This document shows, piece by piece, positions 50,580 to 58,545 of a DNA stretch of 64,000 nt. A program made the position numbers and the translations under genes. The first letter of the stretch is position 1. Every line of letters starts with the position of its first letter. This DNA comes from Bradyrhizobium sp. 139 (lineage in GTDB: Bacteria > Pseudomonadota > Alphaproteobacteria > Rhizobiales > Xanthobacteraceae): the NCBI RefSeq assembly GCF_023074175.1, contig NZ_JADPKS010000069.1, forward strand, positions 1 to 64,000, given 5' to 3'. The notes beneath the pieces were generated by a model. It saw only the letters and a list, made by a program, of their open reading frames with translations, ran no database searches and was not told where the DNA came from.

Positions 50580-51776
50580 TTACGCCACGCACCGCGCCGC
50601 GCCGGCCCTGGTCAAGATCCCGTCGAGACAATCGATCATCTCGGCGATCTCGGCCCGCGTGACGTTGAGCGCCGGCATGAAGCGCAGTGCATCGACCTGC
50701 GGCGCGTTGAGGAGCACGCCGGCTTCGAACGCTTGCACGACGATGCCGGGCGCGATCGGCAGCTTGAGGTCGAGCGCCAGCAACAGGCCGCGTCCCCGCA
50801 CCCCGCCGAGACCATGCCGCGCCGAGACCTTCTGCAACTCGCTTTCGAGCAGCAGGCCGGTCTCGGTCACCGCCTTCAGGAAGTCGGGCTTGCCGATCTC
50901 TTCCAGCACCGCGAGCCCCGCCGCGCACATGATCGGGTTGCCGTTGAAGGTGCCGCCCTGATCGCCGTGCTCGAAACAGGATGCGCGTTCGGTCGCGAGC
51001 AGCGCCGCGAGCGGCACGCCGCCGCCGATGCCCTTGCCGAGCGTCATGATGTCGGGCGCAATCCCAGCGTGCTCGTAGTGGAACAGCTTTCCGGTCCGGC
51101 CCATGCCGGTCTGGATCTCGTCGAAGATCAGCAGCAGGCCGTGCGCGTCGGTGAGGGCGCGCAGCTCCTGCAAGAACTGATCGGTCGCAGGCCACACGCC
51201 GGACTCGCCCTGGATCGGCTCCAGCATCACCGCGACCGTGTTGTCGTTGATCAGCTTTTCGACCGAGGCGATGTCATTCAGCTTCGCCTTCTTGAAGCCG
51301 GCAATTTTCGGCTCGAACAGCGGCTCGAACGCCTTCTTGCCCGAGGCTGACATCGTCGCCAGCGTCCGGCCGTGGAAGCCGCCCTCGAAGCTGATGATCT
51401 CGAACGCGCCGCCTCTGTGCAGGCTGCCGTATTTGCGCGCGAGCTTGATCGCGCCCTCGTTGGCCTCCGCGCCGGAATTGGCGAAGAATACCTGGTCGAA
51501 GGCGCTGTTTGCGACCAGCGCCTCGGCGAGCTTCAGGCTCGGCTCGTTGTAGAAGGCCGGGCTCGGCGTCAGCAGCCGCTTGGCCTGCGCGGCGAGGGCG
51601 TCGGCGATCGCGGGCGGCGAGTGCCCGAGGCAATTGACGGCCCAGCCCTGCACGAAATCGAGATAGCGCTTGCGGCTGTCGTCCCAGAGGTAGGAGCCGG
51701 CGCCGCGGACGAACACGGCGTTGGGCCGTGCGGTGATGTCCATCAGCGCGTCATACGGATGGGTGGCGTTGGTCAT
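50580..51776 (-). CDS. argD: Acetylornithine aminotransferase
   Basis: The 398-residue class III PLP aminotransferase has [67 protein letters not shown] and the catalytic-Lys segment [15 protein letters not shown]. The pattern is that of ArgD, which acts in arginine (and lysine) synthesis. A related omega-aminotransferase cannot be excluded by sequence alone, but the arginine-rich leader peptide and terminator upstream argue strongly for an arginine gene. ATG 51776 has GAGGAG seven bases before it. Confidence 0.88.
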   Translation of the reverse strand: MTNATHPYDALMDITARPNAVFVRGAGSYLWDDSRKRYLDFVQGWAVNCLGHSPPAIADALAAQAKRLLTPSPAFYNEPSLKLAEALVANSAFDQVFFANSGAEANEGAIKLARKYGSLHRGGAFEIISFEGGFHGRTLATMSASGKKAFEPLFEPKIAGFKKAKLNDIASVEKLINDNTVAVMLEPIQGESGVWPATDQFLQELRALTDAHGLLLIFDEIQTGMGRTGKLFHYEHAGIAPDIMTLGKGIGGGVPLAALLATERASCFEHGDQGGTFNGNPIMCAAGLAVLEEIGKPDFLKAVTETGLLLESELQKVSARHGLGGVRGRGLLLALDLKLPIAPGIVVQAFEAGVLLNAPQVDALRFMPALNVTRAEIAEMIDCLDGILTRAGAARCVA

Positions 51777-51819
51777 GTCGAACTCCTCTGGAGGCGGGTG
51801 GAAAGGGCGCGCGAAAAGC

Positions 51820-51849
51820 AAAAAGGCCGCACCTTGCGGGTGCGGCCTT
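51820..51849 (-). terminator. Attenuator terminator in the argD leader
   Basis: In the minus-strand transcript AAGGCCGCACC (51849-51839), a CGCAA loop and GGTGCGGCCTT (51833-51823) form a perfect 11-bp stem that runs into a T-run. It lies between the leader peptide stop and argD, 44 bases before the argD start. The upstream segment GGGTGCGCC (51905-51897), within the leader peptide, could pair with the terminator's first arm (GGC-GCACCC with one bulged C) as an antiterminator. Confidence 0.8.
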
Positions 51850-51876
51850 CTCGAAAACTCGGCTGAATTCAGTGGT

Positions 51877-51969
51877 TCAGCGGCGTCGTCGGACATGGCG
51901 CACCCTCTCATCGTCGCGGAAGCGACGACGGAGCATTTCGGTGCGCTGATGGGTCCGAGCGTTGATCAT
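51877..51969 (-). CDS. Arginine-rich leader peptide of argD
   Basis: A 30-codon frame on the minus strand encodes 12 arginines, at positions 5, 9, 14-16, 18, 22, 24 and 27-30. It ends 28 bases before the terminator hairpin that precedes argD. Arginine shortage would stall ribosomes at the CGT-CGT-CGC run (codons 14-16), freeing GGGTGCGCC for antitermination. No ribosome binding site is visible, but a promoter sits so that the mRNA could start at or close to the AUG, as known for the leaderless trp leader peptide of rhizobia. Confidence 0.75.
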   Translation of the reverse strand: MINARTHQRTEMLRRRFRDDERVRHVRRRR

Positions 51970-51977
51970 GGGCCGCG

Positions 51978-52007
51978 GCAATACAGGCGAATGGCAGGGC
52001 TTGTCAA
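51978..52007 (-). promoter_or_regulatory. Promoter of the argD leader
   Basis: On the minus strand TTGACA (52007-52002), an 18-base spacer and TATTGC (51983-51978) are followed eight bases later by the ATG of the leader peptide at 51969. The predicted start of transcription therefore coincides with the AUG. Confidence 0.65.
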
Positions 52008-52219
52008 GCGGGCGTCTTGGAAGTTGCTCGCCGAGCGTGCATCGGTCAGATCGGATGCGCGGCTTTCTCGGCGTATTCCGGTTGTGACATCGGGGGTGAC
52101 GAAGAGGTGCAGGGTCCGTGCGGTTGCGCGCGGCGCGATGCACTGGATATCGCGCGTTCGGTTGAATTTCACCGATTGTCCGCCTAGAAACCATCACGCC
52201 TCTGGCGCGTTTGTGATCG

Positions 52220-53245
52220 ATGAGCGCCAATTGGTTCGAACCGAAGCTACCGCGGCTCAGACCAAGAGGGGCGGGACCAACCAGACAGTTTTCAGCCTTG
52301 TCAGATACGCTCTACTCGATCGACCTCGACAGCATTCGCAGCGCGTTTCCGCCGGGTATCGAAGCGCCATCCCTCCTGGTCGACTTCGCCAGCTGGCTGA
52401 AGGGGCGCCCCTGGGGCAGTGTTGGCTGCTTCTCGCTGCAAGGCCAGTTCTCGGATCACACACCGATCATCAACGGCAGTTTCTTGCGTGACAGGTTTTC
52501 ACTGTTCATGCGGCTGCCGGACGGCTCGGCCGTCGGCGGCTGGTATGGCGCGGGTCTGGATCGCGACAATCCGCCGATGGTGGGGCTGGGGTCGGAGGGC
52601 GACTACGAGTTGCTGGCGCCGAGCCTCGACGGGTTGCTCGCAAAACTGACATCGCAGCAATTCGACAAGGCCTGGAGCGATCTGCGGCCGCATGACGAGG
52701 TCGAGTGCCAGACGGTCGAGCTTGCACAATGGCTGGCCGGACGGCCGACCGGCGAGACGATGGCGCCCGACGAAACATCGTCGGAGCTGCCCGACTTTCG
52801 CGGCTTTGTCGAAAAATGGAGCCGGGATCGCGAAGACTACTGGGCCAATCACCGCTTGATGGCCGAACTCGGCTGGCGCCTTGCCGCCCATCTGCCGAAG
52901 GGCAAGAATCCCTGGGACAAGACGCATTTCGAAGTCGCGATCGTCGGCAAGCAATACGAAGCCCGCGTCCTGACCCGTGGACCGCAGCCGTTCGAGGAAG
53001 CCGCCTCGATCGAGTCCCTGCTGCGCGACTTGCGCGAGGAGATGCGCCGCGCGCAGCCCGAGCTCGGGTTGTGGCACGCGATGACCTTCGGGCTCTATGC
53101 CGACGGCCGGGTCATGCCGAATTTCGAATACGATGTGCGCCCGACCATCTATGGCGAGCCTGCAAAACTGTCCGAAGCGCAGGCCGATCTCGCCCGCGCC
53201 CCGCGCCCCGAGCGCTGGGTGCCGAAATGGCTGGTGGCGTGGTAA
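52220..53245 (+). CDS. Hypothetical protein, immunity-like domain architecture
   Basis: The 341-residue soluble protein has a central acidic region and a C-terminal block ELGLWHAMTFGLYADGRVMPNFEYDVRPTI followed by PERWVPKWL. The aromatic, strand-rich pattern with F-E/N-YD recalls DUF600/YezG-type immunity proteins of contact-dependent toxins. No toxin gene is adjacent, so it would be an orphan. The N-terminal 200 residues are unassigned. Ends four bases from rimO, tail to tail. Confidence 0.5.
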   Translation: MSANWFEPKLPRLRPRGAGPTRQFSALSDTLYSIDLDSIRSAFPPGIEAPSLLVDFASWLKGRPWGSVGCFSLQGQFSDHTPIINGSFLRDRFSLFMRLPDGSAVGGWYGAGLDRDNPPMVGLGSEGDYELLAPSLDGLLAKLTSQQFDKAWSDLRPHDEVECQTVELAQWLAGRPTGETMAPDETSSELPDFRGFVEKWSRDREDYWANHRLMAELGWRLAAHLPKGKNPWDKTHFEVAIVGKQYEARVLTRGPQPFEEAASIESLLRDLREEMRRAQPELGLWHAMTFGLYADGRVMPNFEYDVRPTIYGEPAKLSEAQADLARAPRPERWVPKWLVAW

Positions 53246-53249
53246 GTTC

Positions 53250-54575
53250 TCAGAACCCCGCGACGCTGCCGTGCAGATCGTATTGATCGGCGTGCTCGAT
53301 CTTCGCGGTGACGATCTCGCCGACGCGCAGAGGACGGCGGCTGGAGAGATAGACCGCGCCGTCGATCTCCGGCGCATCGGCCTTGGAGCGGCCCTTGGCG
53401 ACCGTCGGGCCCACCTCGTCGATGATGATCTGCTGGCGCGTGCCGACCTTGCGCTTCATCCGGCGCGCGGAGATTTTCTGCTGGCGGGCCATCAGCGCGT
53501 TGTAGCGCTCCTGCTTGATGTCTTCCGCGACCGGGTTCTCGATCGCATTCGACGTCGCACCCGCAACCGGCTCGTATTTGAAGCAGCCGAGGCGATCAAT
53601 CTCGGCTTCATCCAGCCAGTCGAGCAGATAGGCGAAGTCGGCATCGGTCTCGCCGGGGAAGCCGACGATGAAGGTCGAGCGCAAGGCCAGATCGGGACAT
53701 TCCTCGCGCCAGCGCTTGATCCGCGCCAGCGTCTTGTCCTGCGCCGCCGGGCGCTTCATCGCCTTCAGCACCTCGGGGCTCGCGTGCTGGAAGGGGATAT
53801 CGAGATACGGCAGCACCTTGCCCTCGTTCATCAACGCGATGACCTCATCGACATGCGGGTAGGGGTAGACATATTGCAGCCGCACCCAGGCGCCGAGCTC
53901 GCCGAGCTCGCGCGCGAGGTCGAGGAATCTGGCGCGGACCTGACGATCCTTCCACGGGCTCTCGGCGTATTTGAGATCGACGCCATAGGCCGAGGTGTCC
54001 TGCGAGATCACCAGCAATTCCTTGACGCCGGCACCGACCAGACGCTCGGCCTCGCGTAGCACGTCGCCCGCCGGACGCGAGACGAGATCGCCGCGCAGTT
54101 TCGGGATGATGCAGAAGGTGCAGCGGTTGTTGCAGCCCTCGGAAATCTTCAAATAGGCGTAGTGGCGCGGCGTCAGCTTGATGCCCTGCGGCGGCACCAG
54201 GTCGAGATGCGGATTGTGCGCCGGTGGCAGCGCGCGGTGCACGGCATCCAGCACGCTCTCATATTGCTGCGGGCCGGTGATGGAGAGCACGCCGGGATAG
54301 GCCTGCTCGATCTGCTCGGGTTCCGCGCCCATGCAACCGGTCACGATCACCTTGCCGTTCTCGGCCATGGCCTCGCCGATCGCCGAGAGGGATTCCTGCT
54401 TGGCGCTGTCGAGGAAGCCACACGTATTAACGATGACGATGTCGGCCCCGTCATGCTTTCGGGCGAGCTCGTAGCCCTCAGCGCGCAGGCGCGTGATGAT
54501 GCGCTCGGAATCCACCAATGCCTTGGGACACCCGAGCGACACGAAGCTGACCTTGGGCGCAGCCGTCTGATCCAT
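53250..54575 (-). CDS. rimO: Ribosomal protein S12 methylthiotransferase RimO
   Basis: The 441-residue radical-SAM enzyme modifies Asp of ribosomal protein S12. The N-terminal UPF0004 domain has [16 protein letters not shown] and [13 protein letters not shown]. The radical-SAM cluster motif is [19 protein letters not shown] (C-x3-C-x2-C). [13 protein letters not shown] and a TRAM domain follow at the C-terminus. SLGCPK and the PKLRG motif favour RimO over MiaB. ATG 54575 begins at the domain start; an upstream in-frame start at 54653 is not needed. Confidence 0.95.
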   Translation of the reverse strand: MDQTAAPKVSFVSLGCPKALVDSERIITRLRAEGYELARKHDGADIVIVNTCGFLDSAKQESLSAIGEAMAENGKVIVTGCMGAEPEQIEQAYPGVLSITGPQQYESVLDAVHRALPPAHNPHLDLVPPQGIKLTPRHYAYLKISEGCNNRCTFCIIPKLRGDLVSRPAGDVLREAERLVGAGVKELLVISQDTSAYGVDLKYAESPWKDRQVRARFLDLARELGELGAWVRLQYVYPYPHVDEVIALMNEGKVLPYLDIPFQHASPEVLKAMKRPAAQDKTLARIKRWREECPDLALRSTFIVGFPGETDADFAYLLDWLDEAEIDRLGCFKYEPVAGATSNAIENPVAEDIKQERYNALMARQQKISARRMKRKVGTRQQIIIDEVGPTVAKGRSKADAPEIDGAVYLSSRRPLRVGEIVTAKIEHADQYDLHGSVAGF

Positions 54576-54685
54576 ATCTGATCTGCCTGATTGACCGGCC
54601 TGAGCTAGTCCCAATTGCCCATAATTACAACCCTTTGCATCGCCCGCGGGCATGCTATGGATGAATCACTGGTGGTGAGTGAGCT

Positions 54686-55276
54686 ATGAGCGCCGAGCAG
54701 TCGCCCAAAATCGTGATCGTCGACGAAAGCCCGATCCGGGCTGCGATCCTCGAGGAAGGGTTGCGGGAATCCGGCTTCACGCAGGTCGTCCATATCCGCG
54801 AGATGCAGAGCCTGCTCGCCCGTATTTATGCGGTAGACCCCGACATCATCCTGATCGATCTGGAAAACCCCAGCCGCGACGTGCTGGAAGCGATGTTCCA
54901 GGTCAGCCGCGCCGTGAAACGGCCGATCGCGATGTTCGTCGACCAGAGCGATTCAGCCTCGATCCAGGCGTCCGTGGAGGCGGGAGTATCCGCCTACATC
55001 GTCGACGGGCTGAAGAAGGAGCGCATCAAGCCGATCCTCGACCTCTGCGTGTCGCGCTTCAACGCCTTCGCCAAGCTTCAGGAGGAGCTCGAGCGCACCA
55101 AGTCGCAGCTCGAGGACCGCAAGATCATCGAACGCGCCAAGGGCATCTTGATGAAGGTGAAGGGCCTCAACGAGGACGAGGCCTATGTGCTGCTGCGCTC
55201 CACCGCCATGCGCGAGAAGAAGAAAATCGGCGAGATCGCGCAGTCGATCATCACCGCGTCGGAGATGCTGAAATGA
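54686..55276 (+). CDS. nasT: ANTAR-domain antiterminator NasT
   Basis: The 196-residue protein has a receiver-like domain (KIVIVDESPIRAAILEEGLRESG; DPDIILIDLENPSRDVLEAM) and a C-terminal ANTAR RNA-binding domain (LEDRKIIERAKGILMKVKGLNEDEAYVLLRSTAM). This is the NasT pattern, which binds two-hairpin leader RNAs to prevent termination ahead of nitrate and nitrite assimilation genes. The downstream nasS partner overlaps by four bases (ATGA). In Bradyrhizobium NasS-NasT responds to nitrate and nitrite. Confidence 0.92.
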   Translation: MSAEQSPKIVIVDESPIRAAILEEGLRESGFTQVVHIREMQSLLARIYAVDPDIILIDLENPSRDVLEAMFQVSRAVKRPIAMFVDQSDSASIQASVEAGVSAYIVDGLKKERIKPILDLCVSRFNAFAKLQEELERTKSQLEDRKIIERAKGILMKVKGLNEDEAYVLLRSTAMREKKKIGEIAQSIITASEMLK

Positions 55277-56436
55277 CTGCCCCCCTCCGCATCGGGTTCA
55301 TTCCGCTGGTCGATGCTGCCGCTCTCATCGTCGCCGTCGACAAGGGCTTTGCCGCCGCCGAAGGGCTCGAGATCGAGCTGGTGCGCGAGGTCTCCTGGTC
55401 CAACGTCCGCGACAAGCTCAATATCGGCCTGTTCGACGCCGCGCATCTGCTGGCGCCGGTGGCGATCGCGTCCTCTCTCGGGCTCGGCCACGTCAAGGTG
55501 CCGATCGCCGCGCCCTTCAACCTCGGCATCAACGGCAACGCGATCACGGTCTCGCCGGCGCTTCATGCCGCGCTGATGGAAGAGATCGACGGCGACCGCT
55601 TTGATCCGCTTGTCACGGCGAAAGCGCTGGCGCGCGTGGTCGCCAAGCGGCGCAAGGCAGGGGCTGAGCCGCTGACATTCGGCATGACTTTCCCGTTCTC
55701 GACCCACAATTACCAGCTGCGGTTCTGGATGGCGGCAGCCGGCGTCGATCCGGACGAGGATGTGCGCCTCGTGGTGCTGCCGCCGCCCTACATGGTCGAC
55801 AGCCTCGCGAACGGCCATGTCGATGCGTTCTGTGTCGGCGCGCCCTGGAATTCTGTCGCGGTCGATCTCGGCATCGGCCACATCCTGCATTTCGTCGCCG
55901 ACATTCTCGTGCGGGCGGCGGAGAAAGTCTTGGCCGTCCGCCAGACCTGGTCCGACAAGAATCCGGATGTGGTCGCTGCCCTGGTACGTGCGGCGGTGAA
56001 GGGCGCCGCGTTCATCGAGGACCCCGCGAACCTGACTGAGGCAGCGCGGATCCTGGCGCAGCCGGAACGGATCGGCGTCGATGCCGAAGTCATTCAGCGA
56101 ACCCTCACTGGGCGCCTGAAGATTTCGCCTGACGGCACCTTCCGCGAGAGTGGTCGCTATCTCCTGGTCGGACGCGAAGGGGCAGGGCGCCCCGATCCGG
56201 TGCAGGCTGCGTGGCTCTACGCGCAGATGGTGCGTTGGGGGCAGACTGCGCTGACGCCGGATGGCGTCAAGACGGCGATGGCCGTGTTCAGGCCCGACCT
56301 TTACGACGCAGCCCTTGGTCACCAGCCGCCCACCGAAGCCCCCGCAGCGTTCGGGGCATTCGCCGGCCCCGCCTTCGATCCCGCCAACATCCGTGGTCAT
56401 CTGGAGGCCTTCGAGGTCGGGCGCTGGCGGACCTGA
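55273..56436 (+). CDS. nasS: Nitrate/nitrite sensor NasS
   Basis: The 387-residue NrtA/CmpA-like binding protein begins with APLRIGFIPLVDAAALIVAVDKGFAAAEGLEIEL and has no signal peptide, unlike transport-type NrtA. It includes GMTFPFSTHNYQLRFWMAAAGVDPD and DAFCVGAPWNSVAVDLG, typical of nitrate-binding. Cytosolic NasS holds NasT inactive until nitrate or nitrite binds. The overlap with nasT shows joint translation, consistent with a stoichiometric complex. Confidence 0.9.
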   Translation: MTAPLRIGFIPLVDAAALIVAVDKGFAAAEGLEIELVREVSWSNVRDKLNIGLFDAAHLLAPVAIASSLGLGHVKVPIAAPFNLGINGNAITVSPALHAALMEEIDGDRFDPLVTAKALARVVAKRRKAGAEPLTFGMTFPFSTHNYQLRFWMAAAGVDPDEDVRLVVLPPPYMVDSLANGHVDAFCVGAPWNSVAVDLGIGHILHFVADILVRAAEKVLAVRQTWSDKNPDVVAALVRAAVKGAAFIEDPANLTEAARILAQPERIGVDAEVIQRTLTGRLKISPDGTFRESGRYLLVGREGAGRPDPVQAAWLYAQMVRWGQTALTPDGVKTAMAVFRPDLYDAALGHQPPTEAPAAFGAFAGPAFDPANIRGHLEAFEVGRWRT

Positions 56437-56582
56437 TTCGGTCCTGCACCATTTTTGAGCGGAAGAAATCATCGTCTAAATTTTGAGCTAGCTGCTCGAA
56501 TTTCATCAGAGTTCCGGGACCGGGATCTTCCGGGGCCGTCTCTAATCAACTGAAATCGAACATTTTTCTATTTCACCAAAGC

Positions 56583-56598
56583 TGGCACGCAACTTGAA
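56583..56598 (+). promoter_or_regulatory. Sigma-54-type promoter before nirA
   Basis: TGGCACG-CAAC-TTGAA matches the consensus TGGCACG-N4-TTGCW except at one base of the -12 element. Start of transcription would be near 56610, about 154 bases before the nirA ATG. Control by RpoN and NtrC-type activation is a reasonable inference for an assimilatory nitrite reductase. Confidence 0.55.
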
Positions 56599-56647
56599 TG
56601 TTGCACTGCGGCCAGCTTGACACAGATGCCTGCTGAGCCAAGTCCCG

Positions 56648-56760
56648 CAGCAACGAAGCTGATCGGACCGTGGGTGGCGAAGCCGGCTCTTGAGCCAGCC
56701 GAGTTCCTCGCGGGTCGTGCCGTCGATGCCACTGAGGTGGCCGCAGGAGCTTCGTTGCTG
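56648..56760 (+). promoter_or_regulatory. Structured leader RNA of nirA
   Basis: CAGCAACGAAGCT (56648-56660) is a perfect reverse complement of AGCTTCGTTGCTG (56748-56760), three bases before the nirA ATG. The 13-bp stem encloses about 87 bases that include a GGCTC-TT-GAGCC hairpin (56685-56696). The AGGAG ribosome binding site (56745-56749) touches the stem. It could be the NasT target or a translational switch. No terminator with a T-run is evident in it. Confidence 0.6.
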
Positions 56761-56763
56761 ACC

Positions 56764-58545
56764 ATGAAAATCGATACGCTTTCAGTCGACTTTACCGAGG
56801 AGCAGAAGCGCTATCTCGAAGGCTTCACGACCGGTCTGCAGATCAGCCGGGTCGGTCGCGGTCTCGGCGGCAGCGCGGGCAAGGCCAATGCCGAGCCGAC
56901 CGGTCCCGACGCCGTCCACATCAAGGCGCAGGACAAGGTCATCGCGTCCGGCAAGAAACTCGCCGATCAGGAGAAATTCAAGCGCGACGAGCATCCGTTC
57001 GATGCCTATCCGCGTCTGCGCCAGCAGGCGCTCGACAACACGCCGCCGAGCCCGGCCGACAATTTCCGCTGGCGCTATTTCGGCATCTTCTACGTTGCGC
57101 CGACGCAGGACTCCTACATGAGCCGTCTGCGTATTCCGAACGGCATCATGAAGCACTGGCAGCTGTCCGGCCTGGCCGACCTCGCCGACGATCTGTGTGG
57201 GCCGTACAGCCACGTCACGACGCGCGCCAATCTCCAGCTCCGCGAAATTCCGCCGAAGAACGCCGTGAAGCTGATCGAGGGCATTCAGGACCTCGGCCTG
57301 TGCTCGCGCGGCTCCGGTGCCGACAACATCCGCAACGTCACGGGAACGCCGACGGCGGGGATCGATCCGCAGGAGCTGATCGATACGCGGCCCTATGCGC
57401 GGGAGTGGCACTACCACATCCTCAACGATCGCTCGCTCTACGGACTGCCGCGCAAGTTCAACGTCGCCTTCGACGGCGCGGGCAGGATCGCGGTGCTGGA
57501 GGAAACCAACGATATCGCCTTCACGGCGTTCGAGGTCAGGGACGGCTTCGGCGTCGAGCCCGGTGTCTGGTTCCGTCTTGGCCTTGGCGGCATCACCGGA
57601 CACAAGGATTTCGCAAAATACTCCGGCATCATCGTCAAGCCGGAGGAAGCGACCGCCGTTGCGGACGCGATCGTGCGCGTGTTCATCGAGCACGGTGACC
57701 GCACCAACCGCAACAAGGCGCGGCTGAAATACGTGCTCGATGCCATGGGCCATGACGGATTCCTTGGGCATGTCGAGGAGCGGCTGAAGACGCCGTTTAC
57801 CCGCGTGCCGGACGAGGCGTTTGTGCCGCGGCCTGCGTCGGACCGCATGGCGCATGTCGGCGTGCACAAGCAGAAGCAGGACGGCTTGAACTGGATCGGC
57901 GTGTCGCTGCCGCTCGGCAAGATTACCTGCGATCAGATGCGCGGCCTCGCCAAGGTCGCGTGCGACCTCGGCGACGGCGAGATCCGCCTGACCGTCTGGC
58001 AAAACCTGCTGATATCAGGCGTGCGCGACGAGAATGTCGAGCTTGCAATTGCAGCGATCAAGCAGATCGGGCTTGCGGTCGAGGCTTCGCATATCCGCGC
58101 CGGTTTGATTGCCTGCACCGGCAATGCCGGCTGCCGCTTCGCCGCCTCGAATACCAAGCGCCACGCCGCCGAGATCGGCGACTGGTGCGAGCCGCGTGTC
58201 GACATGGACAAGCCGGTCAACATCCACGTCACCGGCTGTCATCATTCCTGCGCGCAGCACTACATCAGCGACATCGGCCTGATAGGGGCACGCGTGCCTG
58301 TGAGCGAGGAGGACACGGTGGAGGGCTATCACCTCTTCACCGGCGGCGGGTTCGGACCCGATGCCGATGTCGGGCAGGAGGTCTATCACGACCTCAAGGC
58401 CGAGGATGCGCCGAAGACGGTCGAGGGACTGCTCAAGGCCTACATCGCCCATCGCTCGTCATCTGACGAAAGCTTCCTTTCCTTTGCGCGCCGCCATGAC
58501 GGCGAGACGCTGCGCAAGCTTGCCGATGCAGAGGTGTCCTCATGA
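56764..58545 (+). CDS. nirA: Ferredoxin-type nitrite reductase (NirA family)
   Basis: The 593-residue siroheme enzyme reduces nitrite to ammonia. It shows the duplicated nitrite/sulfite-reductase fold (SRLRIPNGIMKHWQLSGLADLAD; RANLQLREIPPKNAVKLIEG; GSGADNIRNVTGTPTAGIDP). The [4Fe-4S]-siroheme Cys residues are C451 and C457 (CTGNAGC) and C492 and C496 (CHHSC). Sulfite reductase of the same fold is the alternative, but NasST upstream supports nitrite. I use ATG 56764; in-frame starts at 56617 or 56626 would translate through the leader stem and lack a ribosome binding site. Confidence 0.85.
   Translation: MKIDTLSVDFTEEQKRYLEGFTTGLQISRVGRGLGGSAGKANAEPTGPDAVHIKAQDKVIASGKKLADQEKFKRDEHPFDAYPRLRQQALDNTPPSPADNFRWRYFGIFYVAPTQDSYMSRLRIPNGIMKHWQLSGLADLADDLCGPYSHVTTRANLQLREIPPKNAVKLIEGIQDLGLCSRGSGADNIRNVTGTPTAGIDPQELIDTRPYAREWHYHILNDRSLYGLPRKFNVAFDGAGRIAVLEETNDIAFTAFEVRDGFGVEPGVWFRLGLGGITGHKDFAKYSGIIVKPEEATAVADAIVRVFIEHGDRTNRNKARLKYVLDAMGHDGFLGHVEERLKTPFTRVPDEAFVPRPASDRMAHVGVHKQKQDGLNWIGVSLPLGKITCDQMRGLAKVACDLGDGEIRLTVWQNLLISGVRDENVELAIAAIKQIGLAVEASHIRAGLIACTGNAGCRFAASNTKRHAAEIGDWCEPRVDMDKPVNIHVTGCHHSCAQHYISDIGLIGARVPVSEEDTVEGYHLFTGGGFGPDADVGQEVYHDLKAEDAPKTVEGLLKAYIAHRSSSDESFLSFARRHDGETLRKLADAEVSS

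Noticed and set aside
51777..51911. N-terminal extension of argD to 51911
   Set aside because: It would translate through the terminator hairpin and has no similarity to aminotransferases; ATG 51776 has a good ribosome binding site.
51877..52230. 117-codon minus-strand frame ending with the arginine leader peptide
   Set aside because: The upstream part crosses the TTGACA/TATTGC promoter; only the last 30 codons lie after the likely transcription start.
56617..56763. N-terminal extension of nirA
   Set aside because: No ribosome binding site at 56617 or 56626, and the interval forms a perfect 13-bp long-range stem typical of an untranslated leader.
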